Positions 18,892 through 27,335 of a stretch of DNA of 64,000 bases are shown here, one piece after another (position 1 is the first letter of the stretch; the number at the start of each line of letters is the position of its first letter). The stretch is from Nocardioides lijunqiniae (GTDB lineage Bacteria; Actinomycetota; Actinomycetes; Propionibacteriales; Nocardioidaceae), in NCBI RefSeq assembly GCF_015024225.1, contig NZ_JACJGM010000001.1, positions 248,001 through 312,000 of the forward strand, written 5' to 3'. The notes below the pieces were generated by a model. It had not been told where the DNA came from. It searched no databases and saw only the letters and a list, made by a program, of their open reading frames with translations. A program made the translations under genes and the position numbers.

Positions 18892-18990
18892 ACATGGACC
18901 GGCCGCCCGATGACGCACACATTCACATCAGCAACAGCAGCAATTTGCGACACACGGGTAGACATCCGTCCCAGTTCGGGGTAGCGAACC

Positions 18991-18996
18991 TAACCT
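18991..18996 (+). promoter_or_regulatory. -10 element for sepX
   Basis: TAACCT ends seven bases before GTG 19004, consistent with a leaderless sepX transcript separate from the upstream operon. Confidence 0.45.
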
Positions 18997-19003
18997 CGGA
19001 GTC

Positions 19004-19873
19004 GTGGACCTGAGCGCACTGATCTTCGTAGCCCTGGCGGTGGCCTGGGCCGTCTACCTGATCCCGAAGGCGCTCAAGCATCATGACGACGCCGGCCGCA
19101 GCCGGTCCGTCGAGCGCTTCTCGCACACCATGCGCGTGCTGGCACGGCGCGAGCCGACCAGCCGCACCAGCGCCCGGCTCGTGGTGACGCCGGGCAAGCC
19201 GGCGTCGACCGCGGTGCCGGTCGCCGAGGCGACGCCCGCACGGGTGCCCGCCGGGAAGCCGGTCGAGGCGCCCGTCGCGGAACCCGTCGAGAAGCCCGCC
19301 GAGGCACCCGTCGCAGCAGAGCCGCCGACACGCACCGAGCGGCAGGCGCGCCGCGCCGCGGCCGCCCGGGCGGCCAAGCGCCGCCTGCGGGTGGTCACGC
19401 TCATCGGGCTGGCCAACCTGGTCGTCGTCGCCCTCGCCGTCGGAGCCGTCGTGCCGTGGCCCTACGTCGCGATCCCGGTCGCGGTGCTGGCCCTGTGGCT
19501 GGTGGCCTGCCGGCTCATGGTCAAGCGCGAGCGCGCCGTGGACGCCCCGATCGTCACGATCCCGGTCGTGCTGCCCGAGCAGCCTGCCGAGGAGGGGCCG
19601 ATCACCGAGGAGATCGCCGCCGTGGCCGAGGAGGCGCCCGTCGAGCGCGAGCCCGGCGCGTGGGACCCGGTGCCCGTCACGTTGCCGACGTACGTCTCGA
19701 AGGAGCAGGCCACGCGCCGCACCGTGCGCACGATCGACCTCGACTCGACCGGCGTGTGGACCTCGGGTCGCAGCGAGTCCGACAGCGCGCTGGCCCGCGA
19801 GGCCGAGGAGGCCGACCGCAGCGCGAAGGCGGCCCGCAAGGACGACGAGCGGCGCCGCGCCTCCGGCTCCTGA
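19004..19873 (+). CDS. sepX: Divisome membrane protein SepX/GlpR
   Basis: The 289-residue protein has an N-terminal membrane helix (residues about 4-21, LSALIFVALAVAWAVYLIP), a Pro/Ala/Glu-rich cytoplasmic linker, a paired hydrophobic segment at about 128-168, and a charged C-terminal tail. This architecture and the position after the moeA/glp and rimJ genes match SepX of Streptomyces and GlpR of Corynebacterium, membrane proteins that stabilise the FtsZ divisome and bind gephyrin-like Glp. No enzyme motif is present. GTG 19004 gives the N-terminal helix immediately. The linker repeats PVAEP/PVEKP-type segments. Direct proof of FtsZ or Glp binding would be needed. Confidence 0.78.
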   Translation: MDLSALIFVALAVAWAVYLIPKALKHHDDAGRSRSVERFSHTMRVLARREPTSRTSARLVVTPGKPASTAVPVAEATPARVPAGKPVEAPVAEPVEKPAEAPVAAEPPTRTERQARRAAAARAAKRRLRVVTLIGLANLVVVALAVGAVVPWPYVAIPVAVLALWLVACRLMVKRERAVDAPIVTIPVVLPEQPAEEGPITEEIAAVAEEAPVEREPGAWDPVPVTLPTYVSKEQATRRTVRTIDLDSTGVWTSGRSESDSALAREAEEADRSAKAARKDDERRRASGS

Positions 19874-19945
19874 CCGATTCGGAAAGCCCCTGGGGCTGGT
19901 GCTAACGTTTCGACCCGCGCCGTCGGTCACCCCGTACGGCGTGAT

Positions 19946-20020
<75 letters not shown>

Positions 20021-20030
20021 GCACGTCGAA

Positions 20031-20061
20031 GAACCCGCAGGTCTCCCCGACCTGCGGGTTC
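20031..20061 (+). terminator. Terminator after tRNA-Ala
   Basis: GAACCCGCAGGTC (20031-20043) pairs perfectly with GACCTGCGGGTTC (20049-20061) around the loop TCCCC, giving a 13-bp stem 12 bases after the tRNA. A short T/C-rich tail follows. Confidence 0.85.
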
Positions 20062-20117
20062 TCGCATTCCCGCTTCGTGCGCCGGAGGGCCGAGGGCGGC
20101 GTGACCCGGGATGAGCC

Positions 20118-21803
20118 TCAGGTCATCGCCGTCGGCATCGGTGCCACTCGGACGGTCACGCGGGTGCCGGTGCCGGGTTCGCTGGCGATCTCGACCGAGC
20201 CACCGTGGGCCTCGGCGATCTGACGGACGATCGCGAGTCCCAGGCCACTGCCCCCGGTGGCCCTGGTGCGTGAGGGGTCGGCGCGGGTGAAGCGATCGAA
20301 CACGTGGGGCAGGTCCGCTGCGGGGATGCCTTCGCCGGTATCGGTGACCACGATCCGGTCGGGAGCACCGATGACGCGGATCACTCCGCCGGGAGGGGTG
20401 TGGCGCAGTGCGTTGGCGACCAGGTTTCCGGCCGCTTGTCGGAGGCGGACGGGATCGGCGCTCATGGTGGCGCCGGGCGCGGCGTCGACCTCGAGCGTGA
20501 GCCCCGCGGTGTGGGCGGCTGCACCGAAGGCGTCGGCGACCTGCGCGACGAAGTGGGTCAGGTCGATCACCTCGCGCTCGAGGCGCAGCTCACCGGCATC
20601 GCCGAGGGCGAGGTCGTGGAGGTCGTCGACGAGGCGTTGCAGGTGCAGGGTCTCCTCGTGCAGGCTGCTGATGAGTCGCTCGTCGGGCTCGACCAAGCCG
20701 TCCTGGGCGGCCTCCAGCCAGCCGCGCACGTTCGTCAGGGGTGTGCGAAGCTCGTGAGAGACGTCGCTCACCAGCCGCCGGCGGGCCTCCTCGAGCTCTT
20801 GACGGCGATCGGCCATCTGGTTGAACGCGTACGCCACCTCGCCGAACTCGTCTCCGCGCCTGTCGGGGACCCTGGCGCTGAGGTCACCGTCACCAGCACG
20901 CTGGGCCGCGGTCGCGAGCCGTCGCATCGGCAGGACCACGCTCCTCGCCAACACGGCACACACGATCAGGATCACCAGGAGCACTGCGCCGGCAAGGAGG
21001 CTGATGCGCGCCTGACTCGCGCGCGAGAAGTCCCAGAAGACGTCCGCGGTGGCCCCCTGGCCGCTGACGAAGAGCAGGGCGGGGGGAGCCACGAAGGGGG
21101 CCAGCACCTCGCGGCGGGCGGTCTCCGCGCACTCCGCGACCGTCTGATGGCGGTCGGGGTAGGTCACGATGACGTCGAAGTCCTCCTGCACCGCCAGGGT
21201 CGGGCTCAGCCCGCCGCGGCGAAGGCAACGATCGATGGTGTCCTTCAGGGATGTCCAGGCCTCGACGTCGTCGGGACGTCCGAGGGGTCCGTCGACTCGG
21301 GCGTCGACCACCGACAGGGGCGCGACCGCGTACTGCCTGCAGCCGGATGCGTCGGCGCACGGGACCGTGGTCGTCGCGTCCTTCGGCGGCGCCGCCGCTT
21401 CCACGGTGCTGCGCAGCACGATGTCGACGTCGAGCGCGTCGAGGGTGGCGCGCGCCTGCGAGGGAGCACGGCTGGAGACGTCGCCGTCACTGGTCACGAG
21501 TGTCCGGCCGGCGAGGTCGGTGATGGCGACGCTGCGACCTGCGTCTTGTGCCAAGCGCGCGACGAGGCGGTCGGCGCCGTCCCAGGATCGGTGAGTGGCT
21601 GCGTAGTCGATGAGGCGGCTGTAGGTCCGGGCCTCGAGATTGAGCGAGCCCCGCTGCTCGTCGCGCACGGCCACCGTCGTCGCGTGAACGGTGACATATG
21701 CGGCTGCCACCACGGCGATCACCGCCACCAGTGCGGCGATCGCGAAGAATCGGAGGAAGAAGCTGCGGTGCCAGGGAACGCCGGCGCGTTCGGCGCCCGT
21801 CAT
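20118..21803 (-). CDS. Two-component sensor histidine kinase (HAMP, HisKA, HATPase)
   Basis: The 561-residue kinase has an N-terminal membrane helix (about 18-38), an extracytoplasmic sensor of about 240 residues with four cysteines, a second membrane helix, a HAMP linker, the phosphoacceptor H350 in SDVSHELRTPLTNV, an N-box NLVANALRHTPPGG and the G-box GSGLGLAIVRQI. It would autophosphorylate and pass phosphate to the OmpR-type regulator encoded just upstream (ATGA overlap). It is the last gene of the exporter operon beginning at 26008. The cysteine pairs in the sensor domain suggest disulfides and perhaps an envelope or antimicrobial-peptide signal; the ligand is unknown. Confidence 0.92.
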   Translation of the reverse strand: MTGAERAGVPWHRSFFLRFFAIAALVAVIAVVAAAYVTVHATTVAVRDEQRGSLNLEARTYSRLIDYAATHRSWDGADRLVARLAQDAGRSVAITDLAGRTLVTSDGDVSSRAPSQARATLDALDVDIVLRSTVEAAAPPKDATTTVPCADASGCRQYAVAPLSVVDARVDGPLGRPDDVEAWTSLKDTIDRCLRRGGLSPTLAVQEDFDVIVTYPDRHQTVAECAETARREVLAPFVAPPALLFVSGQGATADVFWDFSRASQARISLLAGAVLLVILIVCAVLARSVVLPMRRLATAAQRAGDGDLSARVPDRRGDEFGEVAYAFNQMADRRQELEEARRRLVSDVSHELRTPLTNVRGWLEAAQDGLVEPDERLISSLHEETLHLQRLVDDLHDLALGDAGELRLEREVIDLTHFVAQVADAFGAAAHTAGLTLEVDAAPGATMSADPVRLRQAAGNLVANALRHTPPGGVIRVIGAPDRIVVTDTGEGIPAADLPHVFDRFTRADPSRTRATGGSGLGLAIVRQIAEAHGGSVEIASEPGTGTRVTVRVAPMPTAMT

Positions 21804-22501
21804 CGGTCCGGCGCTGGCTGGGGAGCCGAGTAGCCGACACCATGGACGGTGCGGATGACGGCAGGGTCGAGCTTCTTGCGGAGATTGGCGACGTGGACGT
21901 CGATGGTCCGTCGTGAGATGTAGTCCCCGGCCGCGTGGGGTCCGTGCAGGCGGGTGAGGAGCTGCTCGCGGCTGAAGACCCGTCCGGGCTCGGTGGCCAA
22001 CGCCTCGAGCAGGGAGAACTCGCCCGAGGTGCACGCCACGACACGTTGGGCGAAGCGCACCTCGTGTGTCGCGGGTGTCAGCGTCAGCTGGCCGAGAACC
22101 ACCGGGGGGCGCACCGCGCCGCTGGCCGACACCCCGTGGCGGCGCAGCAACGAGCGGACCCGCGCCATCAGCTCGCGCGGGCTGTAGGGCTTCGTCAGGT
22201 AGTCGTCGGCTCCGAGGTCGAGACCGTGCAGGAGCTCGTCCTCGCTCCTGCGGGCGGTCAACATCAAGATGGGTACTGCCTCCGCCTCGGGTGAGGCACG
22301 CAGGATCCGGCAGACGTCGAGGCCGTCGAGGCGGGGCATCATGACGTCGAGGATCAGGAGGTCCGGGACCTGCCGGCGCACGTGGTCGACTGCCTCGCGA
22401 CCGTCGACCACCAGGGTCACGTCATGGCCTTCGGCCGTGGCGTAGCGGCGGATCAGCTCGGCCTGCTTGGGGTCGTCCTCGGCGACCAGGATGCGTGGCA
22501 T
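21800..22501 (-). CDS. OmpR-family response regulator
   Basis: The 233-residue regulator has a receiver domain with the acidic pocket AEDD (residues 7-10), phosphoacceptor D52 in LLILDVMMP, the switch threonine in LMLTARRS and lysine in [11 protein letters not shown] winged-helix DNA-binding domain follows ([20 protein letters not shown] to RTVHGVGY). Its partner kinase overlaps by ATGA. OmpR-type proteins bind tandem direct repeats about 11 bp apart; two such repeats lie in the divergent region at 26033-26050 and 26122-26138 in front of this operon and of the hydrolase gene, making it the obvious candidate to bind both. Confidence 0.94.
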   Translation of the reverse strand: MPRILVAEDDPKQAELIRRYATAEGHDVTLVVDGREAVDHVRRQVPDLLILDVMMPRLDGLDVCRILRASPEAEAVPILMLTARRSEDELLHGLDLGADDYLTKPYSPRELMARVRSLLRRHGVSASGAVRPPVVLGQLTLTPATHEVRFAQRVVACTSGEFSLLEALATEPGRVFSREQLLTRLHGPHAAGDYISRRTIDVHVANLRKKLDPAVIRTVHGVGYSAPQPAPDR

Positions 22502-22510
22502 ACGGCGATC

Positions 22511-23689
22511 CTAGGTCGATCCCAGGGCGACGGTCGGCGACAGCCGGGACGCCTTGACGGCGGGGTAGAGCCCGGCCAGGGCGCCGACGACGATGACGCC
22601 GAGGACGGCGCCGGCCACGGCTGGGAGCGGCACGACGACGGGCCATCCCCGCACTGCGGCGTACCCGACGCAACCGATCGCGCCGAGGAGCAGTCCGGCG
22701 GCGCCGCCGAGCAGCGAGAGGAGCACCGCCTCGATGAGGAACTGACGTCGTATGTCGCGCCGGGTGGCCCCGAGGGCGCGGCGCAGGCCGATCTCTCGTC
22801 GCCGCTCGAGCACCGAGACGATCATCGTGTTGGCCACTCCCACGCCACCGATCAGCAGGGCGACTCCGGCGAGACCGAGGAAGAGGCCGGAGAAGGTGCC
22901 CTGGGCGGCGCGCTGGGCAGCCAGCGCGTCCGAGGGACGGCTCACCGAGATCAGGCCGGGCACCTCGGGGTCGAGGGTTGCGGGCAGCACGTCGCGCACC
23001 GCTTCGACCTGCGACTCTGCTGCCCGCAGGTAGACGACGGTGGGGTGCCCGGTGAACCCGAAGCCGGCTCCCGCGGTGCCCTGACCGACGAACACGGACT
23101 GCTCGAGCTCGCGGGCGAGCGGCATCGGCGCCAGTATCCCGATCACGGTGAGCGGGGCGCCACCGACCAGGATCTGGCGAGGGCGCGAGAAGTCGACGGT
23201 CGTGACGCCGAGCCAGGCTGCGGCCTGATGGCCCAGCACGACGGTCGGGAGGTCCGAGGTGGTGTCGGTGAGGAAGACCCCAGAGTCCAGCGAGCCGCCG
23301 ATGGGCGCGAGGAGGTCGGGGGTCGCAGCCATGGCGGTGACGCCGGCGGTGCGGTTCGGATCGGCGTACCTGTCGCGGACCACAGGCACGTTGAGGTTGG
23401 CGATGGCGCTCGCGGACTCGACGGGGGCGATGCGTCGAACCATGGCCGCGGCCTCGAGCGGCAGTGCGGATGTGGTGTCGATCGCCGCGGAGGGCTGGGC
23501 GACGAGCATGGTGGTCCCCATGGCGTCCAGCTGGCGGTCCAGGTCGGCCTGCCCGCTGGCGGGGATCCCGGTGACGAGGACCAGGGTCGCCATCCCGAGG
23601 GCGATGCCGAGGGCACTCATCGCGGCGCGAGCCCGTCGGTCCCCGACACCCTGCCAGCCCAGCATCAGAGCGTCCACGAGCGCCGTCAC
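22511..23689 (-). CDS. ABC transporter permease, MacB/FtsX type
   Basis: The 392-residue protein has an N-terminal membrane helix at about 20-40, an extracytoplasmic MacB periplasmic-core-like domain (about 45-255), and three C-terminal helices of the FtsX type with [21 protein letters not shown] in the cytoplasmic coupling loop. Such permeases drive mechanotransmission rather than classical transport, acting with an adaptor to extrude peptides, lipoproteins or macrolides. The GTG start overlaps the ATPase stop (GTGA). Only nine bases separate it from the response regulator gene downstream. Confidence 0.9.
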   Translation of the reverse strand: MTALVDALMLGWQGVGDRRARAAMSALGIALGMATLVLVTGIPASGQADLDRQLDAMGTTMLVAQPSAAIDTTSALPLEAAAMVRRIAPVESASAIANLNVPVVRDRYADPNRTAGVTAMAATPDLLAPIGGSLDSGVFLTDTTSDLPTVVLGHQAAAWLGVTTVDFSRPRQILVGGAPLTVIGILAPMPLARELEQSVFVGQGTAGAGFGFTGHPTVVYLRAAESQVEAVRDVLPATLDPEVPGLISVSRPSDALAAQRAAQGTFSGLFLGLAGVALLIGGVGVANTMIVSVLERRREIGLRRALGATRRDIRRQFLIEAVLLSLLGGAAGLLLGAIGCVGYAAVRGWPVVVPLPAVAGAVLGVIVVGALAGLYPAVKASRLSPTVALGST

Positions 23690-24357
23690 GAGACCCTCAC
23701 CTCCGCCAGGCGCCCGTCGCTGATCTCGACCCGCCGGCTGAACGTGGTGGCGACGGACAGGTCGTGGGTGATCAGGGCGACGGTGGTGCCTTGGGCGTGC
23801 AGCTCGTGGAACAACGAGAGGACCTGGCGGCCGGTCGCCCGGTCGAGGGCGCCGGTCGGTTCGTCGGCGAGCAGGAGCGCGGGCCTGTTGACCAGGGCGC
23901 GGGCGATCCCGACGCGCTGCTGCTCCCCGCCGGACAGCTCGTGAGGGAGGTGCCCGGCGCGGTGACACAGACCGACCCGGTCGAGCGCCTCGAGGGCCAG
24001 CGGGCGGCGCTGTCGGCGGGGCACGCCTGCGTAGAGCAGACCGGTGGCCACGTTGTCCACGGCCGTGAGGCGGTCGGCGAGGTGAGAACGTTGGAAGACG
24101 AACCCGAGCCATCGGGCGCGCAACTGCGACAGGGCGGCGTCGGCGAGCAGGTGGGTGGCCTGGTCCGCGATCTCGACGCGGCCCGAGGTGGGCCTGTCCA
24201 GGGTCCCCATGAGGTTGAGCAGGGTGGACTTGCCCGAACCGGACGGCCCGACGATCACCAGGGCCTCGCCGGGCTCGATGGTCAGGGATACGTCGTGCAG
24301 GGCGACGACCTCGCCGGCGTACTTCTTGCTGACATTGCTCAGCCGCAGGACGCTCAC
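23686..24357 (-). CDS. ABC transporter ATP-binding protein, MacB/LolD type
   Basis: The 223-residue ATPase has a Walker [10 protein letters not shown] (residues about 38-46), Q-loop [13 protein letters not shown], the signature [16 protein letters not shown], Walker [14 protein letters not shown] and the switch histidine in ALITHD. The [11 protein letters not shown] region is typical of the MacB/LolD class that powers FtsX-like permeases. It overlaps the adaptor gene upstream and the permease gene downstream by four bases each, so all three are made together. The transporter would sit at the cytoplasmic membrane. Confidence 0.94.
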   Translation of the reverse strand: MSVLRLSNVSKKYAGEVVALHDVSLTIEPGEALVIVGPSGSGKSTLLNLMGTLDRPTSGRVEIADQATHLLADAALSQLRARWLGFVFQRSHLADRLTAVDNVATGLLYAGVPRRQRRPLALEALDRVGLCHRAGHLPHELSGGEQQRVGIARALVNRPALLLADEPTGALDRATGRQVLSLFHELHAQGTTVALITHDLSVATTFSRRVEISDGRLAEVRVS

Positions 24358-25412
24358 GCTGCGATCACCACGGTCGCGCCGGCTTCGATGCCCTCGACCT
24401 CGACGAGTCCGTCGACGATCATGCCGAGCGTGACGGGCACCAGGGTCTCGTCGGGGCGTTCCAGTGCATAGCCTCCGCCCGACAGTGCCAGGAGCGCGGT
24501 GACCGGGACGGAGAGGACGTCTGTGGCTGACGCGGTCGTGAACTGCGCCGTCACGGGGCCGAGAGCGGCCCGGGCCACGTCCTTGGGTCGGTGCACCTCG
24601 ACCGTCACCGGTACGGTCGGCGGCCCCTCGACCTCGGCGCTGACGGCCTGCTGACCGAGGGAGACGACGCCGGCGCGGACGCGGGTGCCGTCGACGAGCG
24701 TGACGAGCACACTCGCGCCGGGCGCCAGTGACTTCGCGATCTCCGGAGTGGCCTGCAGGACGATGATCTTCTCGGTCGACGTGAGCGTCATCGTCTCCCC
24801 GGCTGCGTCGCCGCCCACCTGGGCGATGACCTGCTCGATGCGCACGGGACCGCGGGTCACGACGACATCGGTGGGCGCGAGCACCCCGGTGCCCACCAGA
24901 CCACAGGCTTCCTGCCAGGTGGCCACGGCGTCGGAGAGGGCCCTGCCGTAGGACGTGCCGTCGGTCGGTCCGTCGTAGTAGCCCAGCCTGGTCAGGTTCT
25001 CGGCGACCAGGTCGACGTCCCGCCCACTGAGCAGCGGTGTCACGCCGTCGTCCTTCAGGGTGCGGTACATCGGCAGGTCGCCGTACAGGATGGCCACCGG
25101 AGAGTCGTCGACCCGGTAGAGCTCCTCGCCCCGGGCTACGACCACCCCCGCGGAGGGCAGCCAGGTGATGATGCCCTCACTGCGGCTCATCACGGTGATC
25201 GGTGTTCCGTAGCCCAGCTCCCCGGGGAGCTCCTGGGTCTGGCGTAGGTCTCCACGGGTCACGTGGACGGTCTTCGTCTCGGGCTCGGTCGGGGCCGCGG
25301 GCTCCTCGGCGCCGACGAGACCGGTGATGAGTCCGGCTGTCGTGGCACCCACCACCAGGACGCCGACGGCACCGGCGACCACCACGGTGCGGAATCTCCG
25401 TGTCATCGTCAT
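24354..25412 (-). CDS. HlyD/MacA-type efflux adaptor with peptidoglycan-binding domain
   Basis: The 352-residue protein has an N-terminal membrane anchor (residues about 9-32). A barrel-sandwich segment ([44 protein letters not shown]) follows. Residues about 130-180 form a PG_binding_1-like domain ([16 protein letters not shown]) inserted in place of a coiled coil, then a beta-barrel region and a C-terminal membrane-proximal domain. In Gram-positive MacAB-like systems such adaptors couple the exporter to the cell wall. ATG 25412 overlaps the lipoprotein stop (ATGA). The PG-binding insertion suggests anchoring in the wall. Confidence 0.86.
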   Translation of the reverse strand: MTMTRRFRTVVVAGAVGVLVVGATTAGLITGLVGAEEPAAPTEPETKTVHVTRGDLRQTQELPGELGYGTPITVMSRSEGIITWLPSAGVVVARGEELYRVDDSPVAILYGDLPMYRTLKDDGVTPLLSGRDVDLVAENLTRLGYYDGPTDGTSYGRALSDAVATWQEACGLVGTGVLAPTDVVVTRGPVRIEQVIAQVGGDAAGETMTLTSTEKIIVLQATPEIAKSLAPGASVLVTLVDGTRVRAGVVSLGQQAVSAEVEGPPTVPVTVEVHRPKDVARAALGPVTAQFTTASATDVLSVPVTALLALSGGGYALERPDETLVPVTLGMIVDGLVEVEGIEAGATVVIAA

Positions 25413-26008
25413 GCGCCGAAGGCCTGGATCAGGCAATCGCTCTCGATCTCGCCCGTGTTCTCCGGCACCGGGTGGCCGTCGGTGTAGGTCCAGTCGATGT
25501 TCGTGTCGCTGTTCAGGGTGACCCACAGTCCGTTGTCCTGCAGGCACTGCACGTAGGACAACGACTGGCGGTGGAAGTGGGGGTTCGTCGAGGCGTCGAG
25601 CTCGGGCGGCTGCACCGGCTCGAGGTCTCGGCAGGCAGACTGCGCCTGATCCGGCGCGGGGTACTGCCCCAGGACGTCGCCGAGCTTCGCGGCCGTCAGG
25701 CCGGTGGGAGCGCTGGCGCCGTTGTCGAGCAGGCAGGTGTTGTAGGCGTTCCACAGGCTCGTGCGACGATCCGCACTGTCGTCGAGGCGAAGCACCGGGC
25801 GACGGCTCGAGGTGTCAGCATCGTCGGAGCCGGTCACGGTCCCCGGGTCCGACGGAGTCCCGGTCCCGGCAGGGCTGCCGGTCGCCGGAATGCTGTCCAC
25901 CGCGGGGGAGTCAGCGGGCGAGCCGCACGCGACGAGGGCGAGCAGGAGAGGGCCGGCCAGGAGGGGGCCGGTCACCAGGGTGGCCGGTGGCTTGCGGAAC
26001 GTCGTCAT
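25409..26008 (-). CDS. Cysteine-rich lipoprotein, first gene of the exporter operon
   Basis: The 199-residue protein has a signal peptide and lipobox LVAC with the lipidated cysteine near residue 28, then a Ser/Thr/Pro/Asp-rich spacer. The C-terminal half has four further cysteines in a repeated pattern: CLLDNG and CLQDNG occur about 60 residues apart, each followed by another cysteine. No enzymatic motif is seen. It is the leader of an operon with a MacB-like exporter and a two-component system, so it may be a sensor or substrate-handling part of that machine. ATG 26008 is eight bases after a TACCGT -10 element, so it is probably leaderless. Confidence 0.8.
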   Translation of the reverse strand: MTTFRKPPATLVTGPLLAGPLLLALVACGSPADSPAVDSIPATGSPAGTGTPSDPGTVTGSDDADTSSRRPVLRLDDSADRRTSLWNAYNTCLLDNGASAPTGLTAAKLGDVLGQYPAPDQAQSACRDLEPVQPPELDASTNPHFHRQSLSYVQCLQDNGLWVTLNSDTNIDWTYTDGHPVPENTGEIESDCLIQAFGA

Positions 26009-26016
26009 GAAGCAGG

Positions 26017-26050
26017 ACGGTAGGCACCGTTCGTCAGGGAATTGTCAGGG
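26017..26050 (-). promoter_or_regulatory. Exporter operon promoter with response-regulator direct repeats
   Basis: On the minus strand two CCTGAC boxes (26049-26044 and 26038-26033) are 11 bp apart start to start, followed after exactly 10 bp by the -10 TACCGT (26022-26017). The start codon follows eight bases later. No -35 consensus is present, as expected for a class II activated promoter. The adjoining divergent promoter has the same geometry. Confidence 0.72.
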
Positions 26051-26121
26051 CGGCGTGCTGATCTGGTCAGCGTCGTCGATGGTCACGGGAACGCTCGGTC
26101 GAGACCCGGAGCACACAACTA

Positions 26122-26154
26122 CCTGACACTTTCCTGACCTGGGTTCCCTACCTT
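26122..26154 (+). promoter_or_regulatory. Hydrolase gene promoter with the same direct repeats
   Basis: CCTGAC at 26122-26127 and 26133-26138 are 11 bp apart, followed after exactly 10 bp by the -10 TACCTT (26149-26154); ATG 26162 is seven bases further. This copies the exporter promoter base-for-base in spacing, which implies one activator for both. Confidence 0.72.
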
Positions 26155-26161
26155 GCCGGAC

Positions 26162-27328
26162 ATGAAGACCTCTGGAAACGACATCAGGCGCACGAGGCGA
26201 GCTGTCACGGTCCTGCCCGTCCTCGTTGCCATCACCCTGGGGGTCGGACTGATGACCACGGGTTGTGAGACCTCCTCGGAATCGTCAGGCGGCAGGGCTG
26301 CGTCAGTCTCCAGCGAGGCGCCCCCGGGCGCGCCACCGAGGGCACGTGTGGACGCGCTGCCCGTCTCGACGGTGACCTACGACCTCGGCGACCAGGCGTT
26401 CACGGACCCTGACGTGACCTTCTTCGACAGGCATCCCGGCAAGCCCGTCCCGATGGAGCTCGCAGCCGTCGTCCACTACCCGACCGACCTGGGTCGGACC
26501 CGCCACCCGCTGATCGTCATCGAGCACGGGAGCTGGTGGTCCTGCATCGACCGGGCGGCCCGCAAGCCCACAGGGGGTTGGCCCTGCACGAGGGGCGAGG
26601 GCTCCTTGCGCAGCTACCGTGGATACGGCTATCTCGCCACGAGCCTCGCCGAGCGGGGGTTCGTCGTGGTCTCCATCAGCGCCAATGCGATCAACGCGCA
26701 CGTGTTGGGCGACGCCGGCTACCTCGCCCGCGCCCGCCTCATCAACCGGCATCTCCACATGTGGCAGCAGCTCGCGTCCACGGGACGCGGCCCTCTGCGC
26801 GGCACGTTCGTCGATCCCCGCACCGGTCGTGAGGTGCGACCGCGATTCCGAGGCAGGGTCGACACCCGCAACGTGGGGACGGTAGGACATTCTCGGGCGG
26901 GCAAGGGCGTCATGTGGCAGGCGTCCGACAAGCACCGGTCGGAGTGGCCACGCGGCGTACGAGTCCGGGCGGTGCTTCCTCTCGCGCCCGTCTACTTCAC
27001 CCCTCCTGGCGGGAGCGACCGCGACACCCTCGTGACGAAGATCCCCGTCAAGGTCATCACGGCCTCGTGTGACGGCGCGGTCGGCGAGGAGGGAGTCCAG
27101 TACGTCGACGACGTGGAGGGCCGCAACCCGGATGCCTCTCACGAGAGCATCGCCGGGGGGAACCACAACCACTTCAACACGCGGTGGTCGCCGGGCCGGA
27201 TCGGCGGCGAGGACGATGCCATCGACCCGTGCGCGAGCAAGATCTCGGCGCAGGAACAGCGTCGACGGACGAGGCGCCTTGTCGCCACCTACTTCGTCGA
27301 GACCCTGCAGCCCTCCGTCGACGAGTGA
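26162..27328 (+). CDS. Alpha/beta-hydrolase fold lipoprotein
   Basis: The 388-residue protein has a signal peptide with a probable lipobox ending MTTGC (cysteine near residue 38), then a dienelactone-hydrolase-like domain. The oxyanion segment is VIEHGSWW, the nucleophile elbow is VGHSRAGKG (serine), an acid lies in the TASCDG region, and the histidine is in GGNHNHFNT. Extra cysteines (WWSC, WPC, ASCDG, DPC) suggest disulfides in an extracytoplasmic enzyme. It probably cleaves an ester or amide outside the membrane. It is transcribed divergently from the exporter operon from a promoter with identical operator spacing, so it should be induced with it. Confidence 0.83.
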   Translation: MKTSGNDIRRTRRAVTVLPVLVAITLGVGLMTTGCETSSESSGGRAASVSSEAPPGAPPRARVDALPVSTVTYDLGDQAFTDPDVTFFDRHPGKPVPMELAAVVHYPTDLGRTRHPLIVIEHGSWWSCIDRAARKPTGGWPCTRGEGSLRSYRGYGYLATSLAERGFVVVSISANAINAHVLGDAGYLARARLINRHLHMWQQLASTGRGPLRGTFVDPRTGREVRPRFRGRVDTRNVGTVGHSRAGKGVMWQASDKHRSEWPRGVRVRAVLPLAPVYFTPPGGSDRDTLVTKIPVKVITASCDGAVGEEGVQYVDDVEGRNPDASHESIAGGNHNHFNTRWSPGRIGGEDDAIDPCASKISAQEQRRRTRRLVATYFVETLQPSVDE

Positions 27329-27335
27329 GGTGACC

